39,067 bases of DNA, from positions 1-39,067 of the forward strand of contig CACZBS010000038.1 in the NCBI GenBank assembly GCA_902779455.1, written 5' to 3'. Positions 30,656 through 39,067 of this stretch are shown piece after piece (position 1 is the stretch's first letter; each line of letters begins with the position of its first letter). The notes below the pieces were generated by a model, which did not search any database, was not told the origin of the DNA, and saw only the letters and a program-made list of their open reading frames with translations. Position numbers and translations under genes: made by a program. Source of the stretch: an uncultured Prevotellaceae bacterium (GTDB lineage Bacteria > Bacteroidota > Bacteroidia > Bacteroidales > Bacteroidaceae).

Positions 30656-33349
30656 ATGAGTATGAAGAAAAGTTTGACCCTTATCATCATCGCCTTGCTC
30701 AGCATGGCCGTCGAGGCCAACGCGCAAGGCTACAGACACTGGGACTTCACCAACTGGAGCCCGCAGACCGTCGCTAACCTGCAGGCCGAGGCCGCGCAGA
30801 CACGACCCGCCAAGGGATGGAGCGACATCGAGAAACGTGCTGACGACAAGGAAGGGGCCGTCGCCCCGGAGGCCACCAAAGGCAAGTGCTTCTGGTATGA
30901 CGCTGACGAGGGCGGCTACGGCACGCTGATGGCCAACGGCGAGCCCATCGTGGAGCTGGAGGGCCTCGACTTCGGCGAGAGCTACAGCAAGAACCGCTCG
31001 CTGGCCATCGCCGTCGACTATCCGTCGACGTCGCTTGGCACCTACGACGGTCCGCAGTATCTGTGGCTGGGCGGCGGCGGCAAGAACATGGTGTGCTTCA
31101 CGATCCACAACGTGGCCATCGGCGAGAAGATGACCTTCGTCGTCGAGTCGCACAAGCCCAGCGACGCCCGCGGCATCGGCCTCTACGTCGGCTCGATCAG
31201 CGACGCCACGCGCATCGGCGACAACTTCACCCCGACGACGAAGGAGACCAACACCTGGGAGAACTGGGAGATGCCTGAGGGCGCCACCGACGACGACGGC
31301 GACGGGCTGGTCGACATCATCGTCTATAACACCAGCGGCTGCCACCTTTATAGTATAGAGGTGGGCGTAGAGGACAAGGACAAGAAGCGCCCGACGGCTC
31401 TGCTCTACAGCGGCAGCCTGGACAGCGACCTGACCTACGCGACGATGCTGGGCAACGAGTCGCTCGACGTGACGCCCATCGAGGCCACGGCATCGCTCAC
31501 CCGCGACGACCTGGCCGCCTATGACGCCGTGGTCATCAGCTCGACGGTGACGGGCGACGACGTCGTCAGCAACCTGAAGGCGCTGCGGCCCTTCTTGCCG
31601 ATGCTTAACCTCAATCCCAATCTCTATGCCGCCTGGGGATGCGGCGAGGCCACAATGGGCGACATCCAGTTTGCCACCGTCTCCAATGCGTCGCATCCGC
31701 TCTTCCGCGACATCGAGCTCATCGAGGACCCCGATGCCGAGACGCCCGTCTTCGTGCTGCAGGTGACCAATGACGTGACGTATCCCGTGCTCACGCTGGC
31801 TGGCGACTTCGCCGCCGACGCTGTCCTGGCACGGCCTTACGGCAGCGAGGACTACGTGGCTATCCATGCGCACAACATGGGCCACAACGGATTCCTCTAT
31901 CTGCCCTACACGCAGGAGGTGCTGCCCGATGCCCCGACGGCTGCCCAGGTCATCGGCAACGCCGTGGCCCTGCTGGGTGCCTCGAAGGCTGCCGTCACGC
32001 AGGCTCCGAAGCCCACGATCACGCTGAGCTATAAGAAGATGATGACCGAGGTGACCATCGCGAGCGGCGTCCCCGGCGCACAGGTGTTCTACACCCTCGA
32101 TGGCTCGGAGCCCACCGAGCTGAGCACACGCTACACCGAGCCGTTCACCATCACGGCTGAAGGCGTCACGGTCAAGGCCGTGGCCCGTGGCGACGGCTAT
32201 CTGATGAGCGACGTGGCCGAGATGGCCGTCGACCTGAAGGATCAGGCTGATGCGCCTGTCATTGCCCTCAGCACGGATGCCGACGGACAGACCGTCGTCA
32301 GCCTCAGTGGCAGCAGTGAGACGGATCAGATCTACTTCAACCTCATCGGCAGCAGCGACCCGAACCGCTCGCAGCTCTATACCGAGCCCTTCGTGCTGAA
32401 CGACAACGCCCTCGTCGGCGCCTTCGTCGAGGCCGACAGCGTCAAGCTGCGCTCGGAGCTGACCACGCGCCAGGTCTACGTCACCGATGTGGTCTACACC
32501 GACGTGCTGACCAAGTTTGAGGGTGCCAGTTATAACAACGTGACCAACAAGGTGGCCGACGGCGGCTACAACTTCTATACTGACGAGGTCATCCGCGAGG
32601 AGATCCTGCAGGACGTCTATGGCGAGGACAGCATTGTCCACTACTATGCTCCGCGCGACTCGATGATCCTCATGACGCTCTCCGACGACTGGCAGGTGCG
32701 CACCCGCGGACAGGGCCTCTACTACACCAAGGCCACGCCCACGCATAACGTAGGCAAGGCCAACGGATACAACCCGGAGACGGTCTTCGACGACATGTAT
32801 TCCGACGGCGAGATCACCAACAACGCCATGCAGTTCCAGGTCGTCAAGAAGACTGACGGCGACGGACGCCTCGACCCCGTCTCGCTCTCGCTTGAGTGCA
32901 AGCGGCCGCTCGTCGGACCCTTCGAGGTGTCGGTCTACTTCTCTGGCAAGAACTTCGACTCGGCCAATGTGCTCGACATCGCGGTCAACACCGATACGCT
33001 CCGCGCCGACGGATGGCAGAAGATAGGTGGCATCACCAGCCTCTCGAAGGCCTACTACGACGGCTCGAGCGAGAAGTCGTTCCGCGTCTGGAAGCGTGGC
33101 GTCGTGCGCTACGACGGCACTGACCCCGTCTTCGTCAGGATTAACTCGGTCGAGAAAGCCAAGGACGTCAACATCTTCACTGTCCTGGTCAAGGCCAAGG
33201 GCGAGTTCGACGCCATCAAGGACGTCGAGAGGGATGATGCTCTGTTCCCTGTCGACGGCAAGGTCTACGACCTGCAGGGCCGCCGCGTCAGCGGTGCACC
33301 GCAGCGAGGCATCTATATCACGAACGGAAAGAAGCATTATGTCAGATAG
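30656..33349 (+). CDS. Large secreted multidomain protein with N-terminal WDF module
   Basis: The 897-residue protein begins with a signal peptide (MSMKKSLTLIIIALLSMAVEANAQ). Residues 27-237 form the WDF module shared by all three proteins of this operon. Residues about 243-450 look like a Rossmann-type domain (YDAVVISSTVTGDD, LNPNLYAAWGCGEA), possibly ThuA- or glutamine-amidotransferase-like, which is uncertain. Residues about 465-530 match a chitobiase C-terminal beta domain (FYTLDGSEPTE), and another beta-rich segment follows. The ~220-residue part after 615 is unrecognised. It ends with a sorting-type tail VYDLQGRRV...RGIYITNGKK. It lacks an identifiable catalytic site. It is first in the operon and overlaps the PL11 gene by 11 bases. 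Confidence 0.75.
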   Translation: MSMKKSLTLIIIALLSMAVEANAQGYRHWDFTNWSPQTVANLQAEAAQTRPAKGWSDIEKRADDKEGAVAPEATKGKCFWYDADEGGYGTLMANGEPIVELEGLDFGESYSKNRSLAIAVDYPSTSLGTYDGPQYLWLGGGGKNMVCFTIHNVAIGEKMTFVVESHKPSDARGIGLYVGSISDATRIGDNFTPTTKETNTWENWEMPEGATDDDGDGLVDIIVYNTSGCHLYSIEVGVEDKDKKRPTALLYSGSLDSDLTYATMLGNESLDVTPIEATASLTRDDLAAYDAVVISSTVTGDDVVSNLKALRPFLPMLNLNPNLYAAWGCGEATMGDIQFATVSNASHPLFRDIELIEDPDAETPVFVLQVTNDVTYPVLTLAGDFAADAVLARPYGSEDYVAIHAHNMGHNGFLYLPYTQEVLPDAPTAAQVIGNAVALLGASKAAVTQAPKPTITLSYKKMMTEVTIASGVPGAQVFYTLDGSEPTELSTRYTEPFTITAEGVTVKAVARGDGYLMSDVAEMAVDLKDQADAPVIALSTDADGQTVVSLSGSSETDQIYFNLIGSSDPNRSQLYTEPFVLNDNALVGAFVEADSVKLRSELTTRQVYVTDVVYTDVLTKFEGASYNNVTNKVADGGYNFYTDEVIREEILQDVYGEDSIVHYYAPRDSMILMTLSDDWQVRTRGQGLYYTKATPTHNVGKANGYNPETVFDDMYSDGEITNNAMQFQVVKKTDGDGRLDPVSLSLECKRPLVGPFEVSVYFSGKNFDSANVLDIAVNTDTLRADGWQKIGGITSLSKAYYDGSSEKSFRVWKRGVVRYDGTDPVFVRINSVEKAKDVNIFTVLVKAKGEFDAIKDVERDDALFPVDGKVYDLQGRRVSGAPQRGIYITNGKKHYVR

Positions 33350-36300
33350 AAAACGATTCATGCGCCGTCTCTTGATGGCATGCTGCACGACACTGGCATC
33401 GACGGGGGTGTGGGCTCAGTCCACCCCCGTCAGCCAGATGGAGCGCCTCGACCGCGGGCTCATCGCCCTGCCGGCCGCCGGCTCGGGCATCTTCGTCAGC
33501 TGGCGCTCGCTCGGCTATGACGACCCCGCCACGACGTTCGAGCTGCTGCGCGACGGCCAGAGCATAGCCAAGGACCTCTATGCCACCAACTACAGCGACG
33601 CCGCCGGCCGCACCACGAGCCGCTATCAGGTCGTCACTGTGGTCGACGGTTCAGCCGTCGACACCACCGAGGCCGTCGCCCCCTGGACCCAGCGCTACCT
33701 CAAGCTGGTGCTCCAGCGGCCGGCACGCGGCACCCAAGGCGGCACCTACGACCCCAACGACTGCTCCGTGGGCGATGTTGACGGCGACGGCGAGTACGAG
33801 ATCTTCGTCAAGTGGAACCCCTCGAACGCCAAGGACAACTCGCAGGGCGGCATGACCGACAACGTCTTCATTGACTGCTACAAGCTCAACGGCAAGCGGC
33901 TCTGGCGCATCGATCTCGGACCCAACATCCGCGCCGGCGCCCACTACACGCAGTTCATGGTCTACGACTTCGACGGCGACGGACTGGCCGAGATGATGCT
34001 CAAGACGGGCCCCGGCTCGAAGGACAGCAAGGGCCAGTACGTCAGCACCGTGGCCACGGAGACCGCCATCCAGAATGTCGACAACACTGTCGACCACCGC
34101 AACGGCGACGGTAAGGTCGTCGGCGGACAGGAGTGGCTCACCGTCTTCAACGGACTGACGGGCGAGGCTGTGCACACCATCTTCTACAATCCCAACCGCG
34201 ATACCGGTTACGGCGGTGCCGCCACCGGCTCGTTCAACTGGGACGACCGCAGCGGCCGCACCGACTATGCCAGCTACGGCAACCGCGGCGAGCGCTTCCT
34301 GGCCGGCGTGGCACAGCTCGACGGCCCCGACAAGCCGGCCTGCGGCATCTTCTGCCGCGGCTACTACACCTATGCCTACATCTGGGCTGTCAGCTTCGAC
34401 GGACAGCAGCTGCACCAGAAGTGGTTCAGTGCACACGCCTCGAAGACCAGCTATAAGCTCACAACCTACGACGCTGACGGCAAGGGCACGACGAAGACCT
34501 ACTCGGGCTGTACGCCCACCAGCGGTGGCGGCAGCGGCACGATGTACGGTAACGGCAACCACAACATGTCGATAGCCGACGTCGACGGCGACGGACGCGA
34601 CGAGATCATCTGGGGCGCCGGAGCCCTCGACGACGACGGCACGCTGCTCTACGGCACCGGCTTCGGCCATGGCGACGCGCTCCACCTGAGCGACCTCAAC
34701 CCTGACCGCCCGGGTCTGGAGATGTTTCAGGTGCACGAGGAGAAGGGCACCTACGCATGGGACGTCCACGACGCCCGCACTGGCGAGATCCTGCTCAAGG
34801 GCGGTCCCGCCGGCGTGGACAACGGTCGCGGCATAGCCGGCACCTTCGGCACCGACGTGCGTGGAGCCGTCTTCTGGAGCAAGGAGGCCGAGGTGCGCAG
34901 CGCCATCAACGGCGAGGCCGTGTCGACGAAGAAAGGCTCGTCCAACTTCCGCGTCTACTGGGACGGCGACCTGCAGGAGGAGCTGCTCGACGGCAGCAAG
35001 ATCGACAAGTGGAGCCGCGGGGGCGGCGCCTCGCGCATCATGACCTTCGGCGACTACGGGCCCAGCTCGACCTGCAACGGCTCGAAGAACACGCCGTGCC
35101 TCTCGGCCGACATCCTGGGCGACTGGCGCGAGGAGGTCGTCCTCTACAGGGCCAGCGACGCCGAGACCTGTCTGGCCATCTACTCGACCAACACGCCCAC
35201 GACCTACCGCGTGCCGACGCTGATGCACGACCACACCTACCGCATGGGCGTCTGCTGGCAGAACGTGGCCTACAACCAGCCGCCCCACCTGGGCTACTAC
35301 CTGCCCGACCAGAACATGCCGACGATGAGCGATGCCGGCCGGCGCTTCGTGGTGCCGATGGACGAGGAGGTCAGCTGGACCTTCACCACCAGCAACACGG
35401 CGTCGATGGCCTACGACGGCTACACCCTCAACGGCGAGAGCCGCGAGGGACAGCCTGAGGGCATCGCACTCAGCATCGAGGGCGAGGAGAACCCCACGCT
35501 CAGCGTCAGCGGCACCTTCCATGAGGCCGGCAGCTACACGTTCAACCTGACCCTGACCGGCACCAAGGGCAACCGCGTGCCCGTCAGCTTCAGCGTCGTC
35601 TGCCGTAGCAACGAGCAGGTCGATGGCGAGCTGCGCCGCTGGGACTTCTCGAAGTGGAGCCAGCAGACCGTCGACAACCTCAAGGCCGACGCCGCGCTTG
35701 GCGACGAGACGGGATGGAGCGACGTGGAATACCTCAACAAGATGGTGGCCGTCGACGACCGCTGCTTCTGGCTGCAGGACCAGCAGGCCGGCGAGGTCAC
35801 GGCCAACGGCCAGCCCATCGCCGAGCTGCAGGGACTGATGTTCGGCGACGCCTACTGTCAGGGCCGCTCGCTGGCCATCGCAGTCGACTACGCCTCGACC
35901 GACATCGGCACCTATGCCGGGGCTCAGTATCTATGGCTCGGCATCGGCAACAACCCGCCCTACTGCTTCTACATCCCTGACGTCATTGTCGGCTCGGACA
36001 TCACCATGAGCGTCGAGTCGCACCGCAACGGCCAGGGCCGCGGCGTGGGCATCTACGCCATGGCCGACAACGGCAGCCTGGTGCGCATCGGCGACAACTT
36101 CACCCCGGACGCCAAGTCGACCTACACCTGGAGCGAATGGACACTGCCCGACGGCGTCACCAGCATCGGCGGCACGACCGACATCTACGTCAAGAACACC
36201 AGCGGATGCCACATCTACGACATCGAGGCCACCGTGGCCACTGCCGCCCCCGACGCCATCCGCCCTGTCGGGCTCGCCCGGCCTGCCGACAACGTCATCT

Positions 36301-36377
36301 ATAACCTCAACGGTCAGAGGGTCGTCCGACCCTCAAGAGGTCTCTACATCATCGACGGACGAAAGTTTATCAAATAA
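33339..36377 (+). CDS. Rhamnogalacturonan lyase (PL11) with C-terminal WDF module
   Basis: This 1012-residue secreted enzyme has a signal peptide (cleaved after GVWAQ, about residue 27) and an N-terminal FnIII-like strand region. An eight-bladed PL11 propeller (about 110-660) with calcium-binding DxDGD loops follows: VGDVDGDGEYEIFVKW, DFDGDGLAEM and DVDGDGRDEI. HYTQFMV, GNHNMS and HDHTYRMGVCWQNVAYNQPPH are typical of YesW-like lyases. It should cleave the RG-I backbone between rhamnose and galacturonate, leaving unsaturated ends for the GH105 enzyme. An Ig-like region (about 680-755), the WDF module (about 765-966) and a sorting-type tail follow. ATG 33339 overlaps the upstream stop (TAG at 33347) and implies coupled translation; ATG 33360 is an alternative. 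Confidence 0.9.
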   Translation: MSDRKRFMRRLLMACCTTLASTGVWAQSTPVSQMERLDRGLIALPAAGSGIFVSWRSLGYDDPATTFELLRDGQSIAKDLYATNYSDAAGRTTSRYQVVTVVDGSAVDTTEAVAPWTQRYLKLVLQRPARGTQGGTYDPNDCSVGDVDGDGEYEIFVKWNPSNAKDNSQGGMTDNVFIDCYKLNGKRLWRIDLGPNIRAGAHYTQFMVYDFDGDGLAEMMLKTGPGSKDSKGQYVSTVATETAIQNVDNTVDHRNGDGKVVGGQEWLTVFNGLTGEAVHTIFYNPNRDTGYGGAATGSFNWDDRSGRTDYASYGNRGERFLAGVAQLDGPDKPACGIFCRGYYTYAYIWAVSFDGQQLHQKWFSAHASKTSYKLTTYDADGKGTTKTYSGCTPTSGGGSGTMYGNGNHNMSIADVDGDGRDEIIWGAGALDDDGTLLYGTGFGHGDALHLSDLNPDRPGLEMFQVHEEKGTYAWDVHDARTGEILLKGGPAGVDNGRGIAGTFGTDVRGAVFWSKEAEVRSAINGEAVSTKKGSSNFRVYWDGDLQEELLDGSKIDKWSRGGGASRIMTFGDYGPSSTCNGSKNTPCLSADILGDWREEVVLYRASDAETCLAIYSTNTPTTYRVPTLMHDHTYRMGVCWQNVAYNQPPHLGYYLPDQNMPTMSDAGRRFVVPMDEEVSWTFTTSNTASMAYDGYTLNGESREGQPEGIALSIEGEENPTLSVSGTFHEAGSYTFNLTLTGTKGNRVPVSFSVVCRSNEQVDGELRRWDFSKWSQQTVDNLKADAALGDETGWSDVEYLNKMVAVDDRCFWLQDQQAGEVTANGQPIAELQGLMFGDAYCQGRSLAIAVDYASTDIGTYAGAQYLWLGIGNNPPYCFYIPDVIVGSDITMSVESHRNGQGRGVGIYAMADNGSLVRIGDNFTPDAKSTYTWSEWTLPDGVTSIGGTTDIYVKNTSGCHIYDIEATVATAAPDAIRPVGLARPADNVIYNLNGQRVVRPSRGLYIIDGRKFIK

Positions 36378-36407
36378 TTACCAATCCCTAAAAACACTTA
36401 TGAGTCT

Positions 36408-38696
36408 ATGAAAAAGAAAATGTTTACACTCGTGGCCCTCATGATGGGCGCAACGGCCGCTATGGCCCAAATCGACGCACTGCCCTACAGCGCTGACTTC
36501 GAGGAGACGACAGCTCCCTTCGACGGCGGCAAGGTCCTGGCTGCCAAGGAGGTGGGCAACGTGCTCTGCGTGAGCAACACCACCGCCACGGCCCCCTTTG
36601 CCATCGACGACAAGGAGGTCTATGTCATCGGCGATGATGAGGAGATCACCGTCCAGTTCGACGGACTGCAAGGCTGGGCCGGCGACGAGTCGACGTCGAG
36701 CATCCAGCTGATCAACTCGGAGGGCGTCGTCCTCGTCGGCTACACCTACACGCGCAAGGCCTGCCAGGTCACTGACGTCCAGCTCGGCGGCAAGACGCCC
36801 GCCGGCTTCGCCGCCTTCACCGGTCAGGCCAACTGGAACAACAACAAGAGCTCGAATGGCTTCAACCACAACCAGTGCTACACCACCACGGCCAACTACA
36901 CCCCGAAGGTGACCTTCAAGGTGCACGGACTGGGCGCCGTCACCTTCAACATGGTCTATCAGCCGGCCAAGAAGTCGCTGCAGGACATCACCTACTCGGC
37001 CAACCTCACTGGCGTGAAGATGGATCTGGCCAAGATCGTCATCACGGACAACTGCACCAATGAGGACCGCTCCATCGGCATCGACAACCTCTCGGTCACA
37101 ACCCAGAAGAAGGTGCTCTACAAGTATGTCGTCAACTATGTCGATGAGGACGACATCATCGTCAAGACCGTCGAGGGCGCCGACGAGGAGGGCGCACAGG
37201 TCGAGATTGACAACAGCCAGCCCGTCTGGGCCGACGGCGTGAAGTACTACATCGTGAGCGACGACAGCGACGACATGCTCGTCAACAGTTCGAACAGCAC
37301 GGTCGTCACCGTCAGATGCAAGCGCGCCGCCACCTATAAGTACACCGTCATCGCCACCGACGGCACCACGACGCTGGCCACCCTGGCCGACAAGTCCTAC
37401 TTCGAGGGCGAGACCGTCGGCTATGCCTATCCGCGCTACTTCTGCGTCGATGGCACGCTCTACAAGAAGGATCCCACGGACCAGGTCTACAACGGCACCT
37501 TCCTGCTCGACGAGGATGGCAAGCAGGTAGAGGCCGTCTATGCCGCCACGGAGACGACGGGCGTCGTCTTCTTCAAGGAGGCTGAGGACTTCGACGTGCT
37601 GACTGTCTGCAACACCGGCACCGTGGCCGACCGCTGTTCCTATCGTGCCGGCGGCTTTGCCAAGGAACAGGTGAAGCTGCTGAAGCTCTCGGCTGGCACC
37701 TACAAGCTGACGGCTGCTGCCTACGGCGGCGCCTACACGTTCACGGCTGGCGAGCAGACCGTGCTCGACATCGCCTCGCAGGGCTCATGGCGCGAAACCG
37801 CCAGTGAGGAGTTCACCCTCGAAGAGCCTGCCGAACTGTTCTTCGTCGGTGGTTCGGGCGAGGCTGGCTCGCTCGACTATGTCTTCATCCAGAGTGAGGA
37901 CGGCGCCGTCGTGCCCGAAATCACCCGCTGGGACTTCACCAAGTGGAGCGAGGCCACGATTGCCAACCTGAAGGCTGACGCTGCCGAGAGCTCTGTCGTC
38001 GGATGGAGCGACATCGAGAAGAAGGCCGATGCCGGCGAGGGTGCCGTGGCTCCTGAGGCAACGGCCGACAAGTGCTTCTGGCTGACCGATGCCGAGGGCG
38101 GCGAGCTCAAGGCCAACGGCGAGGTCATCGAGGAACTCCGCGGGCTCGACTTCGGCGCTACCTACACCAACAACCGCTCGCTGGCCATCGCCGTCGACTA
38201 TCCCTCGACGTCGCTCGGCACCTACAACGGTCCGCAGTATCTCTGGCTGGGCGGTGGCGGCAAGAACATGGTCTGCTTCGTCATCCCCAACGTGAAGGGC
38301 GGCACGGAGATCAAGATGGGCGTCGAGTCGCATAAGTCCACCGATGCCCGCGGCGTGCGCCTCTATGTGAAGGCTGTCGACGAGAGCGGCAAGCCCGTCA
38401 TCAGCGGCGATCCCCTGAAGGATGCCGAGGGTGCCGAGGTGGCCGTGCCCAAGACCTACACCGAGCAGTCGTGGTATGTGCCTGAGACGAGCGACATCAT
38501 CGTCTACAACACCGCCGGCTGCCACCTCTACTACATCGAGGCCATGCAGACCGACGAGGACGTGCCCACGGCCGTCACTGAGGTCAAGGCCCAGGCTCCC
38601 GTCAGCGACGCCATCTTCAACCTCAGCGGCCAGCGTGTCAGCAAGCCCGCCAAGGGCCTCTACATCATCGGCGGCAAGAAGATGATCGTCAGATAA
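36408..38696 (+). CDS. Secreted multidomain protein with C-terminal WDF module
   Basis: The 762-residue protein has a signal peptide (MKKKMFTLVALMMGATAAMAQ). A jelly-roll or lectin-like N-terminal domain (about 25-230) opens with PYSADFEE. Two MucBP-like beta repeats (about 235-380; YKYVVNYVDEDD and YKYTVIATDG) follow, then a domain starting FFKEAEDFD (about 390-500) that resembles carbohydrate-binding jelly-rolls. The WDF module is at 504-713, and the protein ends with a sorting-type tail (IFNLSGQRV...KGLYIIGGKK). There is no recognisable catalytic site, so I expect a glycan-binding or scaffold role. It is the last gene of the operon, followed by a strong terminator. Confidence 0.75.
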   Translation: MKKKMFTLVALMMGATAAMAQIDALPYSADFEETTAPFDGGKVLAAKEVGNVLCVSNTTATAPFAIDDKEVYVIGDDEEITVQFDGLQGWAGDESTSSIQLINSEGVVLVGYTYTRKACQVTDVQLGGKTPAGFAAFTGQANWNNNKSSNGFNHNQCYTTTANYTPKVTFKVHGLGAVTFNMVYQPAKKSLQDITYSANLTGVKMDLAKIVITDNCTNEDRSIGIDNLSVTTQKKVLYKYVVNYVDEDDIIVKTVEGADEEGAQVEIDNSQPVWADGVKYYIVSDDSDDMLVNSSNSTVVTVRCKRAATYKYTVIATDGTTTLATLADKSYFEGETVGYAYPRYFCVDGTLYKKDPTDQVYNGTFLLDEDGKQVEAVYAATETTGVVFFKEAEDFDVLTVCNTGTVADRCSYRAGGFAKEQVKLLKLSAGTYKLTAAAYGGAYTFTAGEQTVLDIASQGSWRETASEEFTLEEPAELFFVGGSGEAGSLDYVFIQSEDGAVVPEITRWDFTKWSEATIANLKADAAESSVVGWSDIEKKADAGEGAVAPEATADKCFWLTDAEGGELKANGEVIEELRGLDFGATYTNNRSLAIAVDYPSTSLGTYNGPQYLWLGGGGKNMVCFVIPNVKGGTEIKMGVESHKSTDARGVRLYVKAVDESGKPVISGDPLKDAEGAEVAVPKTYTEQSWYVPETSDIIVYNTAGCHLYYIEAMQTDEDVPTAVTEVKAQAPVSDAIFNLSGQRVSKPAKGLYIIGGKKMIVR

Positions 38697-38738
38697 GCGC
38701 GTCTGCCGCGACGACAACTCTGTCGCGCCTTTAGTTTC

Positions 38739-38777
38739 AGCCCCCACTCCTGGCTTAGGAGCGGGGGCTGTTTTTTT
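38739..38777 (+). terminator. Rho-independent terminator of the lyase operon
   Basis: A GC-rich stem AGCCCCCACTCCT / AGGAGCGGGGGCT with a 5-base loop is followed by a run of seven to eight Ts, 43 bases after the stop codon. Confidence 0.9.
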
Positions 38778-38785
38778 AAAAAACA

Positions 38786-38917
38786 ACGAATTAAGACGAA
38801 TTTCACGAATTGACACGAATTAATTCTCATTTCACGAATTGTTTTTCTATTTCACGAATTGTGGTTGATTACACGAATTGTTTTCTATTTCACGAATTGT
38901 GTTTGATTTCACGAATT
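38786..38917 (+). repeat. ACGAATT repeats (nine units)
   Basis: ACGAATT occurs nine times at irregular 10-22-bp steps, mostly within TTTCACGAATTG. A related shorter series is at 19974-20052. Such repeats are widespread between Bacteroidetes genes; a function is unknown. Confidence 0.8.
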
Positions 38918-38983
38918 GGCTGCGCATAGGTATTATAATTCGCGATTTTTTTCTTCGCATGAAATGCAATTATTAAAGTTAGA

Positions 38984-39021
38984 GACCCCACCCCCAACCC
39001 CTCCCCTTGAAGGGAGGGGAG
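38984..39021. repeat. C-rich dispersed repeat with hairpin
   Basis: ACCCCACCCCCAACCCC is followed by CCCTCCCCTT-GA-AGGGAGGGG, a small hairpin with one bulge. I recall this kind of element from many Bacteroidetes genomes. The rest of the window to 39067 shows no gene. Confidence 0.6.
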
Positions 39022-39067
39022 CGGCTGCGCCGTCATTCCCGTCGGACAATGCGCCAGCCAACTCCCC

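Noticed and set aside
30641-33388. Very long open frame on the minus strand opposite the first lyase-operon gene
   Set aside because: The plus-strand frame has a signal peptide, known domains and a sorting tail. The opposite frame is compositionally skewed (Val, Gly, Arg, His) and is a high-GC shadow. The same holds for long antisense frames at 33651-35522, 37785-38816 and 12289-13710.

Overview
The window reads as chromosome of an anaerobic Bacteroidales bacterium, most likely Prevotella or a close relative. The signs are Bacteroidetes-type promoters (a -7 box of the form TAnnTTTG), a hybrid two-component regulator of the HTCS type, several secreted proteins with a short C-terminal sorting-type tail (xLxGxRV...GxYIxxGxK), and a polysaccharide degradation locus. 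Base composition is uneven: the left few kilobases are visibly less GC-rich than the right half. No rRNA, tRNA, CRISPR array or transposase gene was seen.

Region 1 (1-17560) is an export and regulation island. After a stand-alone AAA_14/DUF4143 ATPase come four MacB/FtsX-type ABC permeases (two pairs of paralogues), a HlyD-family adaptor, a lipoprotein, a small secreted protein, a PorT-like beta-barrel and a kinase-fold protein overlapped by a 51-codon ORF. At the right edge lie a divergent response regulator (receiver plus Fis-type helix-turn-helix, no sigma-54 AAA+ domain) and its histidine kinase. Five promoters here (before the adaptor, permeases 1, 2 and 3, and the small secreted protein) have one rigid layout: a distal box, 7 bp, a 17-bp palindrome TGTCTAA-N3-TTAGACA, 25 bp, CTTGG, 19 bp, and TAnnTTTG. 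I infer that they form a local regulon of this response regulator. No ABC ATPase or TolC gene is present in the window.

Region 2 (17560-18550) is rich in palindromes. Two related ~90-bp hairpin elements flank an array of 21-bp palindromic units; the same array occurs at 9031 and 28430. Next comes an nrdG-type activase whose promoter sits inside a 15-bp inverted repeat.

Region 3 (18576-38777) is a pectin/rhamnogalacturonan-I locus. On the minus strand an apparent operon runs HTCS sensor, PL22 oligogalacturonate lyase, GH35-type lipoprotein, CBM9-like/PKD protein and GH105 unsaturated glucuronyl/galacturonyl hydrolase. A secreted CotH-kinase protein is also on the minus strand. Divergent from it is a plus-strand operon of three large secreted proteins: an unknown multidomain protein, a PL11 rhamnogalacturonan lyase and another unknown multidomain protein, ending at a strong terminator. 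All three carry a ~210-residue module opening with WDF, a candidate undescribed carbohydrate-binding module. A 17-bp motif lies at the same distance from the -7 boxes of the HTCS and CotH genes, so it is a candidate HTCS site. There is no SusC/SusD pair in the window. The right end (38778-39067) holds only short repeats.
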